Below are positions 50,424 through 60,253 of a DNA stretch of 64,000 nt, in pieces. Numbering within the stretch: the stretch's first letter is position 1; every line of letters starts with the position of its first letter. The stretch is taken from contig NZ_CP083761.1 of NCBI RefSeq assembly GCF_023558375.1, forward strand, positions 2,722,001 through 2,786,000, in the 5' to 3' direction. The translations under genes were made by a program, and so were the position numbers. Source of the DNA: Chroococcidiopsis sp. CCMEE 29 (GTDB lineage Bacteria; Cyanobacteriota; Cyanobacteriia; Cyanobacteriales; Chroococcidiopsidaceae). Under the pieces are notes generated by a model. It did not search any database. It was not told where the DNA came from and saw only the letters and a list, made by a program, of their open reading frames with translations.

Positions 50424-52346
50424 TTAATCTAAAGATGGATGAAAATAATCGTAGATTTCCTTAGCTAAGCGATCGCCAATCCCTGGAGCCTTAGCTAACT
50501 GTTCTAGAGTGGCTTGCCGGATGTAGTCAACCGAACGAAAATGCGCTAACAGCTGTTTTTGTCGCTGGTATCCCAGTCCTGAAATTTCATCTAAACGCGA
50601 TCGCCGCAGGTTATCACTCCGTTGCTGGCGATGGAAACTGACTGCAAAGCGGTGCGCCTCATCCCGTAGCCGCCGTAACAGTTGTACCCCTGGTTGCTCA
50701 GCATCAGTCTCCAGTGGCTGAGATTCACCTGGCAAGAAAATCTCTTCTCGCTGCTTGGCAAGGCTAACGACTCGCAGGTCTTCCATTAAGTTCATCTCTT
50801 GTAAGACCGCGACCACAGATGACAGCTGACCTTTGCCACCATCAATCATCACTAAATCTGGCCAGTCCGGATTTCCCACTCGCGGCAATTGTGGATCTTC
50901 CCCAAACTTGCGGAAGCGGCGGCGGATCACCTCAGCCAAACTAGCAAAATCATCCGAGTGACCAGCAGTCACAGTCGGGTTCTTAATCTTATAGTGGCGA
51001 TAGTGTTGCTTGGCTGGTAAACCATCAATGAACACGACTTGAGATGCCACTGCATTCGCCCCCTGAATGTGAGAGATGTCGTAGCCTTCAATTCGGTGAG
51101 GCAAGTCAGGTAAGTCTAGAATTGCCGCTAAATCCTGCATTGCCTGTTCATTGCGATCGCTCAAGCGTTGAGTCCGTGCCAGTTCATACTCAGCATTGCG
51201 CTCCACCATTTCAATCATTTCTGCTTTAGCGGAGCGTTGGGGAGCCACAATCAATACTTTTCTTCCCTTCCGCTCACTTAAAGCTGCTGCCAACATCTCC
51301 CCATCGGGCAACTCATGCTGCACCAGAATCTCCACAGGGATTTCCACCGAGTCTGCTGTTTGGTAATGCTCCTCTAACACCCGCTGCAAAATTGTCCCAG
51401 GTTCTGCCGCTTGGGCATCGGCAACGAATCCCAGTCGTCCTACCAATTGCCCAGCTCGAATCTGGAACAGCTGAATGCAGGCATGTTGTTCATCCGCTGC
51501 CAGGGCAATCGCATCCCTTGACACCGTATCATCCGGCAAAGATACTTTCTGCTCAGCATTCAACGACTTCAAACCTGTAATTTGGTCTCGAATCCGCGCT
51601 GCCGACTCAAAGTTTAGTGCCTCTGCTGACTTATGCATCTGCTCTGTCAATATATCAATCAATTCCTGAGCCCGACCTTGGAACACCATCGCTACTTTTT
51701 GCACAGTTTTGCGGTATTCCTCAGCTGAAATCAGCTGTTGACACACCCCTGGACAACGCCCCAAGTCATAGTTCAGGCAGACCCGGTCTTTGAACAAAGG
51801 CTGAGGTCGCTGCCGCAGTGCAAACAGCCGCTTGGATAACCGCAATATGTTCCGTAACAGTCGCGCATCAGTATAAGGTCCGTAATACTTATCTTCTTTC
51901 TTACCTATCCGTCGATTGCGGGTGATGAAAATCCGGGGATAATCTTCTGACCAGGTGATACAGACATAGGGATATTTCTTGTCATCCTTGAGCAGCACAT
52001 TGAAATAAGGTTGGTGCTGCTTAATCAGATTTGCTTCTAGTGCCAGGGCTTCTGCTTCTGTATCCGTGACGATGAACTCAATTTCTGCTACCTGCTTCAC
52101 CATCATGGCTATGCGATCGCTCAATTTTTGGGAGTCACGGAAATAAGAACGAACCCGCGATCGTAACTTTCGGGATTTACCTATATAGATGATGCGATCG
52201 CTGGCATCGCGCATGAAATAAACCCCTGGTTCTGATGGAATCTCTTTCAGACGCTGATTTAAGCGTTCTGGATCTTTAACCAGTGGCAGCGTTTTATTCG
52301 CTGGTGTTACCTCAGCACCTGACTGATCTAGTGAACTTACGTACAT
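50424..52346 (-). CDS. uvrC: Excinuclease ABC subunit C, UvrC
   Basis: Makes both incisions in nucleotide excision repair with UvrB. Parts in order: GIY-YIG nuclease ([22 protein letters not shown], by position 40-61), a Cys cluster ([16 protein letters not shown], about 187-202), the UvrB-binding UVR helix pair (about 223-258), the RNase H-like endonuclease ([15 protein letters not shown], about 424-438; [10 protein letters not shown], about 499-508) and the helix-hairpin-helix end ([20 protein letters not shown]). At 640 residues it is normal. ATG 52346 adds about 20 variable residues before the conserved start. Confidence 0.96.
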   Translation of the reverse strand: MYVSSLDQSGAEVTPANKTLPLVKDPERLNQRLKEIPSEPGVYFMRDASDRIIYIGKSRKLRSRVRSYFRDSQKLSDRIAMMVKQVAEIEFIVTDTEAEALALEANLIKQHQPYFNVLLKDDKKYPYVCITWSEDYPRIFITRNRRIGKKEDKYYGPYTDARLLRNILRLSKRLFALRQRPQPLFKDRVCLNYDLGRCPGVCQQLISAEEYRKTVQKVAMVFQGRAQELIDILTEQMHKSAEALNFESAARIRDQITGLKSLNAEQKVSLPDDTVSRDAIALAADEQHACIQLFQIRAGQLVGRLGFVADAQAAEPGTILQRVLEEHYQTADSVEIPVEILVQHELPDGEMLAAALSERKGRKVLIVAPQRSAKAEMIEMVERNAEYELARTQRLSDRNEQAMQDLAAILDLPDLPHRIEGYDISHIQGANAVASQVVFIDGLPAKQHYRHYKIKNPTVTAGHSDDFASLAEVIRRRFRKFGEDPQLPRVGNPDWPDLVMIDGGKGQLSSVVAVLQEMNLMEDLRVVSLAKQREEIFLPGESQPLETDAEQPGVQLLRRLRDEAHRFAVSFHRQQRSDNLRRSRLDEISGLGYQRQKQLLAHFRSVDYIRQATLEQLAKAPGIGDRLAKEIYDYFHPSLD

Positions 52347-52533
52347 TGTCGTTTTATAAGTTTGATATAATACAACCAGTCTTTTTGATAAAGATGAAAT
52401 TAACTTTTGGCTCCAAAAGATGAATTTGTAATGAGTACGGCTAATTTTTTAGGAGTTGAGTTTAGATTAGTAGAAGCAGTATATAACAAAAGCCTTTGTA
52501 GCTTATGAGCTACATTACACGAAAGTCATAACC

Positions 52534-52713
52534 ATGAATTTAGAAGAATTTGAAGCGCAGTACCGGCATAAACTTGATGAAAGCCTTAACCAACTCCAAT
52601 CAGCAGTTTTGTTACTGGCGCAACTAGAAACTACAATTACCGATCTTGGTCATAATTTACACAGCCTCAGTCAAACATTTGAAGAATATCTTACCCAACA
52701 ACAAGCTGAATGA
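52534..52713 (+). CDS. Small helical hypothetical protein (59 aa)
   Basis: ATG 52534 to TGA 52711-52713 encodes MNLEEFEAQYRHKLDESLNQ and on to EEYLTQQQAE, an amphipathic coiled-coil-like helix pair. Similar 55-60 residue proteins occur in other cyanobacteria, to my recollection, without a known role. It lies between uvrC and the response regulator, converging on the latter with a 13-base gap. It is below the length limit of common gene callers. Confidence 0.6.
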   Translation: MNLEEFEAQYRHKLDESLNQLQSAVLLLAQLETTITDLGHNLHSLSQTFEEYLTQQQAE

Positions 52714-52726
52714 ATTGAAGTAAACT

Positions 52727-53161
52727 TTACGTCGTTAAATTATGCAATTCCTCTTGAATCGCTTGTTTTAACTCATTAAGATTAACTGGCTTAACCAAGT
52801 AACGTCGTGCTCCTAAATTGAGCGCACGTTCCCGATCAGCTTTAAATGCAAACGCCGAAACTACAATCACAGGAAGGTGCTGCCAGTCCGATTGTTGAAT
52901 TTGTTCGAGTAGCGTGTAGCCATCAATGCCTGGTAGCTTCAAGTCTAACAAAATGAGGTGAGGCTGGAAGACACACAAGGTTTGAAAAAAATCAGAGCCA
53001 TTAGCCAAAGAGAGAATCTGGTATCCACAAAAATCCAGATATTCAGCCAACATCTGCCGATTTAGGTCGTTATCTTCAACAAGTAAAATTTTTTTGTGTG
53101 CAGCACTGGGTTTGACAACGATACCCGCATTCACTTTTAGGCTTTCTTGATTACTGTTCAC
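52727..53161 (-). CDS. Single-domain response regulator (CheY-like receiver)
   Basis: A 144-residue receiver: acidic pair in ILLVEDNDLNRQML (about 24-37), phosphoacceptor Asp in LILLDLKLPGIDGY (Asp at about 73), Thr/Ser switch in PVIVVSAFAFKADRE (about 95-109) and the conserved Lys in RRYLVKPVNLNEL (about 119-131). There is no output domain. The first 18 residues are an extra, probably flexible, lead. No histidine kinase is adjacent. It resembles the receivers of cyanobacterial hybrid systems. Confidence 0.85.
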   Translation of the reverse strand: MNSNQESLKVNAGIVVKPSAAHKKILLVEDNDLNRQMLAEYLDFCGYQILSLANGSDFFQTLCVFQPHLILLDLKLPGIDGYTLLEQIQQSDWQHLPVIVVSAFAFKADRERALNLGARRYLVKPVNLNELKQAIQEELHNLTT

Positions 53162-53556
53162 AAGCTGGTCTTCTCTAGAAGACGGTTAAAAGTTGGATCT
53201 GCAAATAAAGTGCTACCAATTTTGGATTTTAAATTTTAGATTTTGGATTGAGAAACTCTTGCTGCAAGATACTTACAGCATAGTGATTTATAGCCTGCCT
53301 AACTAAAAACGGTAGCATCTAATGTAACTATCTTTAACACCAATTTTATATCTAAGGGGCATTTTATGTAACCAAGTTCAGTAGAACTTCATCCAAAACT
53401 CATTTATTTGCCAAGTGGATATAAAGCTCCAGGTCAACTAGAGCACTCTTACATATTACAAAAGATTCTCAATAAATCAAATATTCAGCCTCAGCTTTTT
53501 CTGAGCAGGATGGCAAATCGTCCAGATCTAGGATTGAGTTTAGAGTTTCAACCGGA
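53162..53556. other. Intergenic region with a possible gene relic
   Basis: An open stretch from about 53370 to 53632 on the plus strand reads PSSVELHPKLIYLPSGYKAP and NRPDLGLSLEFQPDYRTGAI, protein-like but without a good start and overlapping the 3' end of the aminotransferase gene. It may be a relic. A short ATTTTGG-type repeat lies at 53220-53248. Confidence 0.3.
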
Positions 53557-54747
53557 TTATAGAACAGGCGCAATTCTGTTAACCGCTGTTTCGAGAACAG
53601 ATGGGTCATGCACCAAGGCAAACCTAACATAACCTTCACCGGATTTGCCAAACCCAGCGCCAGGTGAAGCGGCAACCCCGGTTGTTTCTACCAAATGGGT
53701 ACAAAATCGCACCGAATCCTTAGCCCAAGGTTCAGGGAGCTTTGCCCAGGCGTACATTGTAGCAGCTGGGGTAGGAACCTGCCAGCCTATACGATGCAGA
53801 GCGCTGATAAAAGCATCCCGTCGCTGTCGGAATGTGGTAACGGTAGCTTGAACACCTGTTTGAGGACCAGTTAGAGCGGCGATCGCACCGTTCAAAATTC
53901 CCCGATACTGGTTAAAATCAATCGCTGCTTTCACCTGTCGCAAGGCGCGAATTAGTTGGGCATTGCCAATAGCATAGCCAATCCGAAAGCCACCCATGTT
54001 GTAGGACTTGGAAAGGGTGAAAAACTCAATCGAGACGCTTTTTTCTGGATCGGCTTGCAGAATTGAGGGGGCGAGGGCTTTTGGATTAGCTGTTGTTTCT
54101 GCTTCGTCTTCAAACACCAAGTCAACATAGGGGAAGTCGTGAACCAGCACTAGATTGTGTTGCTGACAAAAAGCAACAGCAGCTTTGAAGAAAGATAGCG
54201 GGGCAATCGCGGCAGTAGGATTATGAGGATAACTCAACACCATCATCCGCGACTGAGCTAAAACTGGTGCCGGGACTTCTTCTAGCACTGGCAAAAACCC
54301 ATTTTCTGCTCGTAGCGGCATTGGGTAAATCTGACCACTGGCTAAGTAGACTCCCCCAGCATGAGACGGATAACCTGGATCGAGCAGGAGAGCAAAATCT
54401 CCCGGATTTAGCACTGCTACAGGTAAATGGGCTGTACCTTCTTGAGAACCAATCAGCGGCAGCACCTCAGTTTCTGGATCGACAGTAATGCCAAATTTCT
54501 GCGTATACCAATTGGCTGCTGCTTGACGAAAAGCTTGAGTGCCGTGAAACAGCAAATAGCCGTGGGTGCTAGTGTCATTTAGAGACTGGGTGATCGCTTC
54601 AATGACATGTGCCTCAGCTGCTAGATCTGAAGACCCCAACGATAAGTCAATCAAGTCTTGCCCAGCAGCCACTGCCCTAGCCTTTGCCCGATCCATGTCG
54701 GCAAACACATTAGCTTGCAGGAATTCTAAACGCTTGGCAAACTGCAT
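53557..54747 (-). CDS. PLP-dependent aminotransferase, class I (LL-diaminopimelate aminotransferase-like)
   Basis: The 396-residue enzyme has the fold-type I set: IDLSLGSSDLAAEAHVIEA (about 33-51), GSQEGTAHLPVAVLNPGD (about 100-117), SYPHNPTAAIAP (about 173-184), VHDFPYVDLVFE (about 202-213) with the PLP-ring Asp, TLSKSYNMGGFRIGYA (about 246-261) with the PLP Lys, and the Arg of YVRFAL near the end that binds the substrate carboxylate. It is closer to the DapL/aspartate group than to alanine transaminases, but the exact substrate cannot be told. A composite repeat lies upstream. Confidence 0.85.
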   Translation of the reverse strand: MQFAKRLEFLQANVFADMDRAKARAVAAGQDLIDLSLGSSDLAAEAHVIEAITQSLNDTSTHGYLLFHGTQAFRQAAANWYTQKFGITVDPETEVLPLIGSQEGTAHLPVAVLNPGDFALLLDPGYPSHAGGVYLASGQIYPMPLRAENGFLPVLEEVPAPVLAQSRMMVLSYPHNPTAAIAPLSFFKAAVAFCQQHNLVLVHDFPYVDLVFEDEAETTANPKALAPSILQADPEKSVSIEFFTLSKSYNMGGFRIGYAIGNAQLIRALRQVKAAIDFNQYRGILNGAIAALTGPQTGVQATVTTFRQRRDAFISALHRIGWQVPTPAATMYAWAKLPEPWAKDSVRFCTHLVETTGVAASPGAGFGKSGEGYVRFALVHDPSVLETAVNRIAPVL

Positions 54748-54754
54748 GGACTTT

Positions 54755-54945
54755 AATTAGGGGCGAGGGGCGAGGGGCGAGGGGCGAGGGACGAGGGAGC
54801 AGGGGAAGCTTTCTTGAGCAGGGGAGGCAGGGGAACTCGGGGCCCCTACGAAGTGGGGATTAGGGGCAGCAGGGGAAGCAAGAGTGTAATCCAAAATCCA
54901 AAATCTAAAATCCCCTAACCCCTAACCCCTAGCCACTAGCCCCTT
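54755..54945 (-). repeat. Composite intergenic repeat, copy C (reversed)
   Basis: Reads, from right to left, in the same order as copies A, B and D: AGGGGTT units, CCAAAATC heptamers, AAGAGTGTAAT, then CCCCTGC units, with an extra GCGAGGGG run at its left end. It fills the whole gap between the aminotransferase and thioredoxin genes. Confidence 0.7.
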
Positions 54946-54946
54946 C

Positions 54947-55270
54947 CTAAAGGTGAGTATCTAAGAGGCTGACTAGTTTTTGTTTGCCGATGGCTCCCTC
55001 GGAGGCTTCTAACACCTCATTTCCCTGAACTAGCCTAATTGCAGGTACACCTTCTACCTGATACAGCTTGACAGTGGCAGGGTTAGGGTCAACTTCCATT
55101 TTAACTACCTTGAGGCGATCGCTGTAATTGTCCGCAACCCAATCTATCAACGGCGACATCAACCGACAAGGACCACACCAGGAAGCCCAAAAGTAAACTA
55201 ATACAGGCTGATTGGCTTTCAGTACTTCCGTTTCAACCTCAGTATCTGTAATTGTAGTGACGCTGCTCAT
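54947..55270 (-). CDS. trxA: Thioredoxin
   Basis: A 107-residue thiol-disulfide oxidoreductase with the redox centre WASWCGPCRLMSP (about 28-40; active CGPC), the cis-proline loop VEGVPAIRLV (about 72-81) and the usual Asp in the buried strand (VYFWA replaces VDFWA, so the buried Asp of E. coli Trx is Tyr here). This puts it in one of the divergent cyanobacterial thioredoxin groups; the symbol is used loosely. It is separated from vipp1 by 163 bases. Confidence 0.85.
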   Translation of the reverse strand: MSSVTTITDTEVETEVLKANQPVLVYFWASWCGPCRLMSPLIDWVADNYSDRLKVVKMEVDPNPATVKLYQVEGVPAIRLVQGNEVLEASEGAIGKQKLVSLLDTHL

Positions 55271-55433
55271 GAAACTATTCCTTCGGCATGCATCGAACTC
55301 AACCGCAAATGGGTCAGTATTTAGCCTTTTCTAGGATAGACCGAATTGAAGTAGGCCAAGATAAACTCTTGAATCCAGTTAAAATTTGTGTAATCGTGGA
55401 TGAAAAGTAGTCTATCAAGGCCTGATTTGTTGC

Positions 55434-56216
55434 TTAGAGTTGATCCAACTGCGATCGCAAACGTTCTAAGTCATCATCAATTTCTTGATTTGATTTTGAG
55501 CTAGTTGGCTGTTGAGCAGCTTGGGGTAGTGATGGCTGGTTTTGGGGAGTAGCAGGTCCCAACGACATCTGCGCTTTTAAGGCTGCTAATTCATCATCAA
55601 CATCGCTGCCAGCTTCCAGAGCCGCAAATTGACCTTCTAAATTGTCACCAACTAATTCTGCTGCTGATTGAGCACGAGCTTCTTGCATTAAGACTTTTTC
55701 TTCCATCCGCTCGAAGGCAGCCATTGCACTGCTGGTTCCTAAACGACCTACAGTGCTTTGCAGTTGTTCCTGAGCTTTAGCAGCACTGCTCCGTGCCTTG
55801 AGCATATCTTTCTTGGTCTTAGCTTCGGAAATTTTACTTTCCAATGCAATCAAGTTGCGCTTGAGAGCGTCAGTCTGACCAACTTGCTTAGCCAAGCTGG
55901 CTTGGAGCGTATTGGCAGTTTCGGCAAAATTCTTCTTTCGCTCTAGTGCCTGGCGGGCAAGGTTTTCATCACCTTTTTGCAGCGCTAGTTGAGCATTGCG
56001 TTGCCACCTGTTGGCTTCACCTTGGGCTTGATTGTACTGTTGCTCACTGCGTTTTTGAGCGGCAATTGTTTGGGCAACTGCCTGACGCAGCTGTACCAAG
56101 TCTTCCTGCATTTCCAGGATAGCCTGCTCTAGCATTTTTTCAGGGTCTTCAGCCTTGCTGACCAAATCGTTCAGGTTGGATTTGACAACTCTGCTAATGC
56201 GATCAAATAATCCCAT
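55434..56216 (-). CDS. vipp1: Vipp1/IM30 (PspA family membrane-remodelling protein)
   Basis: Forms ring and rod assemblies that support thylakoid membranes. The 260-residue protein starts with MGLFDRISRVVKSNLNDLVSKAEDPEKMLEQ, the amphipathic membrane helix and PspA core (by position 1-31), continues as coiled coil to about 215, and has the extra C-terminal helix NQEIDDDLERLRSQLDQL (about 243-260) after a Pro/Gln linker, which distinguishes Vipp1 from PspA. A paralogue without that helix lies 337 bases upstream on the same strand. Confidence 0.88.
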   Translation of the reverse strand: MGLFDRISRVVKSNLNDLVSKAEDPEKMLEQAILEMQEDLVQLRQAVAQTIAAQKRSEQQYNQAQGEANRWQRNAQLALQKGDENLARQALERKKNFAETANTLQASLAKQVGQTDALKRNLIALESKISEAKTKKDMLKARSSAAKAQEQLQSTVGRLGTSSAMAAFERMEEKVLMQEARAQSAAELVGDNLEGQFAALEAGSDVDDELAALKAQMSLGPATPQNQPSLPQAAQQPTSSKSNQEIDDDLERLRSQLDQL

Positions 56217-56553
56217 AACTTTGTTTTCCTTTTGGGGTCTACTAGGTAAGTGTTTGTTGTCCTGCTAGCTCAAAACTACTGAATTTAATTTGCGAGAGCA
56301 AGGTTAATCAGTTCCTTTCCCCTATTCTTAACATAAGCCCTTACTGTAAACCCCGTCTAAGTTTGCCGTTCCAACTATTAGTTCAGAGGGGTCACTGGAA
56401 AGGGAACCACTAAAAAGGGTGGGATTGAGAGCAAGGGCTTTTTGTTTGTTGTGCTTTAGCATCTTGCAACAATCTTTGTTAAACTAAAACCTCTAACTCA
56501 AAACTCAGACTTATTCTCTCCCCGACCTCTGACCCCTTCTTGTGGGAGAATAT

Positions 56554-57288
56554 TTACTCTTGCCTGTTTCTCCCAGCATCTTTTATAGTAGTTGAGGAGC
56601 TATCAGGTAACTGAGGCTGGGGATCTGTACCAGCAATTAGCTGCTGCCTCATCGAGGCTAGTTCAGCATCAATATCACTGCTAGCTTCCAGGGAAGCAAA
56701 TTGCTTTTGTAAATCATCGGTTCCGAGTTCAGCGATCGCTTCTGACTGAGCTTCGAGTTGCAAAACTTTCTCTTCCATCCGCTCAAAGGCACTCAAGGAA
56801 CTACTAGTGTTGACTCCACCCAGCATTTCATTCAGTCTCTGAGACGCTTGGGCTGAACGGGAACGAGCAATGTACATATCTTTCTTCGTTTTGGCTTCGG
56901 CTATTTTGCTTTCTAGGGTTTGCATATCCTTTTTCAGCCTAACCACTACGCTGCTTTGTTGCTCAATTTGAGAATGTAACGCTGTCGCAGTTTCTTGATA
57001 AGATTTTCGCCTAGTGAGTGCTTCTCGCGCCAAGACATCGTTTCCCTGCTGTAAGGCGGTTTGGGCGCGGCGATACCATTCTTCTGCTGTAGTCTGAGCT
57101 TGGTGTGCCTGCCTTTCTGTGCGTTTTTGAGTGGCGATCGCTTGAGCCACAGCCTGCCGAAGTTGAACCAGATCCTCCTGCATATCCATAACGGTCTGTT
57201 CCAGGATCTTTTCTGGATCCTCTGCTTGACCAATTAGAGCATTAAGATTTGCGCGAATCACTCGCAGGATGCGGTCAATTAGTCCCAT
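56554..57288 (-). CDS. PspA/IM30 family protein (paralogue without Vipp1 tail)
   Basis: 244 residues, about the same core as the Vipp1 gene downstream: MGLIDRILRVIRANLNALIGQAEDPEKILEQ (by position 1-31), an Arg/Lys/Gln-rich coiled coil to about 210, SSSLSAFERMEEKVLQLEAQSEA (about 160-182). The end is short and polar (PDSSSTTIKDAGRNRQE), with no Vipp1 helix, so it is nearer to PspA, the stress-induced membrane protector. The two probably arose by duplication. The 270-base gap upstream may hold the promoter; the gap between the genes holds another. Confidence 0.85.
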   Translation of the reverse strand: MGLIDRILRVIRANLNALIGQAEDPEKILEQTVMDMQEDLVQLRQAVAQAIATQKRTERQAHQAQTTAEEWYRRAQTALQQGNDVLAREALTRRKSYQETATALHSQIEQQSSVVVRLKKDMQTLESKIAEAKTKKDMYIARSRSAQASQRLNEMLGGVNTSSSLSAFERMEEKVLQLEAQSEAIAELGTDDLQKQFASLEASSDIDAELASMRQQLIAGTDPQPQLPDSSSTTIKDAGRNRQE

Positions 57289-57531
57289 AACGGCTCTCCA
57301 TTTTCGTTGCCGATTTCACATATATATAGAAAGGCTGCCCATTGCCTAAACCCGTTACTGGATCGGCTAACTTTGTCAGCAGCAGATCCTGGTGGGATAT
57401 TACACTCATGGTATCGTACCTTTTCCGCAATAAGGGAGTGAGAGCGTGACAAATGGCAAGTGAATCCTGGCTCCTAACTCCTGTTTACTGTTTACTGTTT
57501 ACTGTCTCCTGATTCCTCAATCTTTAGTAGC

Positions 57532-58107
57532 ATGTCCTTTAAATCGCTCGATGGCATATTGAACTCTTTGGCAGAACAAAGGGTGTGGCAGGAGCAACCA
57601 TTTCAACTTTTACTCAAGTATTGGCCTAATGTTGTAGGAGTAACAGTTGCGGCTCATACTCGCCCAGTATCGATTCAGCGAAAAATATTGTGGGTAGCGA
57701 CTTCTAGCGCTGTCTGGGCGCAGGAACTCTCCTTTAGTCGCCAGCGTATTCTAGAAAAATTGAACGGACAGTTGCCTAGTCCTTTGCTGGATATTCGCTT
57801 TTCTACAGCTGGGTGGCAGCATTCTCAAAACAGTCATCCAGCTGCTAATAGTCAGGCAAAAACTAGTTTATCGCGCGATCATCCTAGCTACGTTGTCGAT
57901 GCGCCTAGTATGCCCAAGAACAGCAAGAGTAGTGAAAATTCTCCAAATTCAGTATTTCAGCACTGGGCTAAGGTGATGCAAGCGCGATCGCATGACTTAC
58001 CGCTTTGTCCCCAGTGTCGCTGTCCCACACCTCCAGGTGAAATACAACGCTGGGCAATGTGTTCCATCTGTACTGCCAAACAGCGTTCGTTAACTACTGA
58101 GTCCTGA
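57532..58107 (+). CDS. DUF721/DciA-like protein with C-terminal zinc ribbon
   Basis: Residues 5-95 match the DUF721 domain of DciA, the helicase loader: LLKYWPNVVGVTVAAHTRPVSIQRKILWVATSSAVWAQELSFSRQRILEKLN (by position 27-78). A long polar linker (100-155) leads to CPQCRCPTPPGEIQRWAMCSICTAKQ (about 161-186), which has the spacing of a zinc ribbon. In bacteria DciA brings DnaB to origins. The added ribbon is typical of cyanobacterial versions. It has no operon partners. A TTTACTG heptamer run lies just upstream. Confidence 0.85.
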   Translation: MSFKSLDGILNSLAEQRVWQEQPFQLLLKYWPNVVGVTVAAHTRPVSIQRKILWVATSSAVWAQELSFSRQRILEKLNGQLPSPLLDIRFSTAGWQHSQNSHPAANSQAKTSLSRDHPSYVVDAPSMPKNSKSSENSPNSVFQHWAKVMQARSHDLPLCPQCRCPTPPGEIQRWAMCSICTAKQRSLTTES

Positions 58108-58604
58108 GTCCTGAGTTACTAGTTGAAACAGAACTTAATCAACATTAGATTAGACACTCACCAGCGTAAGGTTTAATTTCATTTCTGAAAGTGCATCCTT
58201 CGTTAGAAAGAGATTATTTAATTTTCAGTAAATTCACTAATATCTTGTTTAAATAGAGGGTTTAATCCAAGTATTTTTACTAACTAGCAGGCTCTAAAGT
58301 TCACGTGAATTCTGAGGAATCTTTGTTTTTTTGCTTAAGTCAAGTCGGGGATCTACCTAGATTGATTCTTTTTTATCTTGATCCCCAAATATTTTTGTTT
58401 GAAACTCGTTCGTTCTCTTAAAGCTTTTGTGTCTGCTTCTTAACTTAAAAATTGAAATTTATAACAAGAATATAAATAAATTCTAAAATTGCCTTTTGTT
58501 GGGAAAACGCTAGAACCTAGACTAATCCTTCGTTTGCTGGATTAATTCCCTTGGGTCTATCGAGGCAAAATAAAAGCATAGACCAATCCCAAACAATCAT
58601 TTTT
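58108..58604. other. Intergenic region, little structure
   Basis: About 500 A+T-rich bases. GGGGATC (58348-58354) and GATCCCC (58380-58386) are complementary across 25 bases and might be a terminator; they are followed by AAATATTTTTG. No frame is supported. Confidence 0.35.
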
Positions 58605-58916
58605 ATGAAAACCTTAAAATCTCTAACTTCTGCCTGCCGATATTGTCGGCATTACAAGCCAGAAGGACGGCGTGGTGGAATGTGTCAGATGCTTGAGGTG
58701 TCAGTTCACGGTAGCTGGAAAGCTTGTGCTTTAGCGCTGCCAGTCTTTGCTCCCGCTTGGGAAGGTATAGAAGGAATAATGGTATTGGATGAAATACCGG
58801 TAGTTGCTTCTTGCCGGTCTCTAGTTTCTGCGCTAGAAGTTTCTCAGCTAGATTCATCTGAGCAAGCAGTTGGTTCCATCCCTGAAAGAAAGAAAGCTGA
58901 GCCAGTGCTAGCGTGA
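58605..58916 (+). CDS. Conserved Cys-rich hypothetical protein (103 aa)
   Basis: ATG 58605 (MKTLKSLTSACRYCRHYK) follows a weak site; GTG/TTG starts upstream at 58551 look non-coding. Cys at about residues 11, 14, 27 and 39 (CRYC, GGMCQML, WKACALALP) could bind a metal or a cofactor. Residues 39-70 hold a hydrophobic stretch (ALALPVFAPAWEGIEGIMVL), and the end is polar. I recall similar short proteins from other cyanobacteria without a function. Confidence 0.65.
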   Translation: MKTLKSLTSACRYCRHYKPEGRRGGMCQMLEVSVHGSWKACALALPVFAPAWEGIEGIMVLDEIPVVASCRSLVSALEVSQLDSSEQAVGSIPERKKAEPVLA

Positions 58917-58945
58917 CTTAGAGCAATCTATTGTTCGCCAGAAGT

Positions 58946-59779
58946 CTAAGGCAGCCAGGGATATTGACGAAAATTAGGTTGACGTTTTTCTAAGAAAGCC
59001 TGTTTACCTTCAGCTCCTTCTTCAGTCATGTAATAGAGTAGGGTGGCATTTCCTGCCAATTCTTGTAAACCTGCTTGACCGTCACAATCAGCATTAAAGG
59101 CAGCTTTAAGACAGCGAATGGCGATCGGACTTTTTTCTAAAATTTCGCTTGCCCATTGAATACCTTCCTGTTCCAGCTGTTCGACTGGGACAACACAATT
59201 AACTAAGCTCATTTCTAGTGCCTGTGCTGCTGTGTATTGACGGCAGAGAAACCAGATTTCCCGTGCCTTTTTTTGACCGACAATCCGGGCAAGATAGCTT
59301 GCCCCAAAACCACCATCGAAGCTACCAACTTTGGGACCAGTTTGACCAAAAATGGCGTTGTCAGCTGCGATCGTTAGGTCACAGATCAGGTGTAAGACGT
59401 GTCCGCCACCGATCGCATATCCAGCTACCAGCGCAATCACAACTTTGGGCATGGAACGGATGAGACGTTGCAGATCCAGCACGTTCAAGCGGGGGATACC
59501 ATCATCATCCACGTACCCTGCTGTGCCGCGTACACTTTGATCGCCCCCAGCACAGAAGGCATATTTGCCATCGGTATGAGGTCCAGCACCAGTAAATAGA
59601 ACAACACCGATGCTAGTGTCCTCTCTGGCATCACAGAAAGCGTCATACAGTTCAAACACTGTTTTAGGACGGAAGGCGTTTCGTTTGTGAGGACGATTGA
59701 TCGTAATTTTGGCGATGCCGTCAGTCTTGTGGTAAAGGATGTCTTCGTAGATTTTGGCAGTTTGCCAGTTGATTTGCAT
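58946..59779 (-). CDS. menB: 1,4-dihydroxy-2-naphthoyl-CoA synthase MenB
   Basis: Closes the naphthoquinone ring in phylloquinone (vitamin K1) synthesis for photosystem I. The crotonase-fold protein of 277 residues has [18 protein letters not shown] (about 29-46), the MenB oxyanion loop [13 protein letters not shown] (about 73-85), [20 protein letters not shown] (by position 117-136) and [18 protein letters not shown] (about 143-160). The last residues YPWLP match relatives. It runs alone, converging on the Cys-rich gene. Confidence 0.95.
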   Translation of the reverse strand: MQINWQTAKIYEDILYHKTDGIAKITINRPHKRNAFRPKTVFELYDAFCDAREDTSIGVVLFTGAGPHTDGKYAFCAGGDQSVRGTAGYVDDDGIPRLNVLDLQRLIRSMPKVVIALVAGYAIGGGHVLHLICDLTIAADNAIFGQTGPKVGSFDGGFGASYLARIVGQKKAREIWFLCRQYTAAQALEMSLVNCVVPVEQLEQEGIQWASEILEKSPIAIRCLKAAFNADCDGQAGLQELAGNATLLYYMTEEGAEGKQAFLEKRQPNFRQYPWLP

Positions 59780-60058
59780 GGGAAAAGGAGTGCGCTACAG
59801 CTTGAGAATTTTAACCCAACCTACGCAATCCAGGCGACCAAGTAGAACGCAAAGTTGGAGCGCTCGCTGTGCCATTATGGCGTAGGTAAGGAAAATGAGT
59901 TCACAGAAAATCAAACAACCACAATTAGGTAATCTATTCAAGAATATGACGGCAACAGGATAAATATCCAAATGAACCGAGTGCCAAGGCGTTGGAATAG
60001 TAATATTTTTTTCTTTACTGATTAAGATAACTGATGACTAAAGTTAAACTAACCACTT

Positions 60059-60253
60059 GTGGAACCAACTGAAGCACAGTTTCTAGTTTTCAACGCTCTG
60101 GACACTTTGGCTCTAGTTAATTACGATTTCTACGATCAAGAAAGGGGAAATTGGTACATAGATACCCCGAGTCCAGTTTTACCAAGGTCGGTTATATTAC
60201 CAAGTGGAGAAGTAATTCCCTTTGAGTGGGTGCAAAATTATGACGAAACCTGA
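60059..60253 (+). CDS. Small hypothetical protein (64 aa)
   Basis: Starts at GTG 60059 with no clear ribosome site. MEPTEAQFLVFNALDTLALV and on to LPSGEVIPFEWVQNYDET: an acidic, aromatic-rich small protein. It overlaps the next gene by 14 bases, which suggests a coupled pair. I do not recognise it. Confidence 0.5.
   Translation: MEPTEAQFLVFNALDTLALVNYDFYDQERGNWYIDTPSPVLPRSVILPSGEVIPFEWVQNYDET

Noticed and set aside
53408-53632. 74-residue rightward gene
   Set aside because: The start is internal to a longer open stretch and it overlaps the aminotransferase end by 76 bases; possibly a relic, so listed only as a region.
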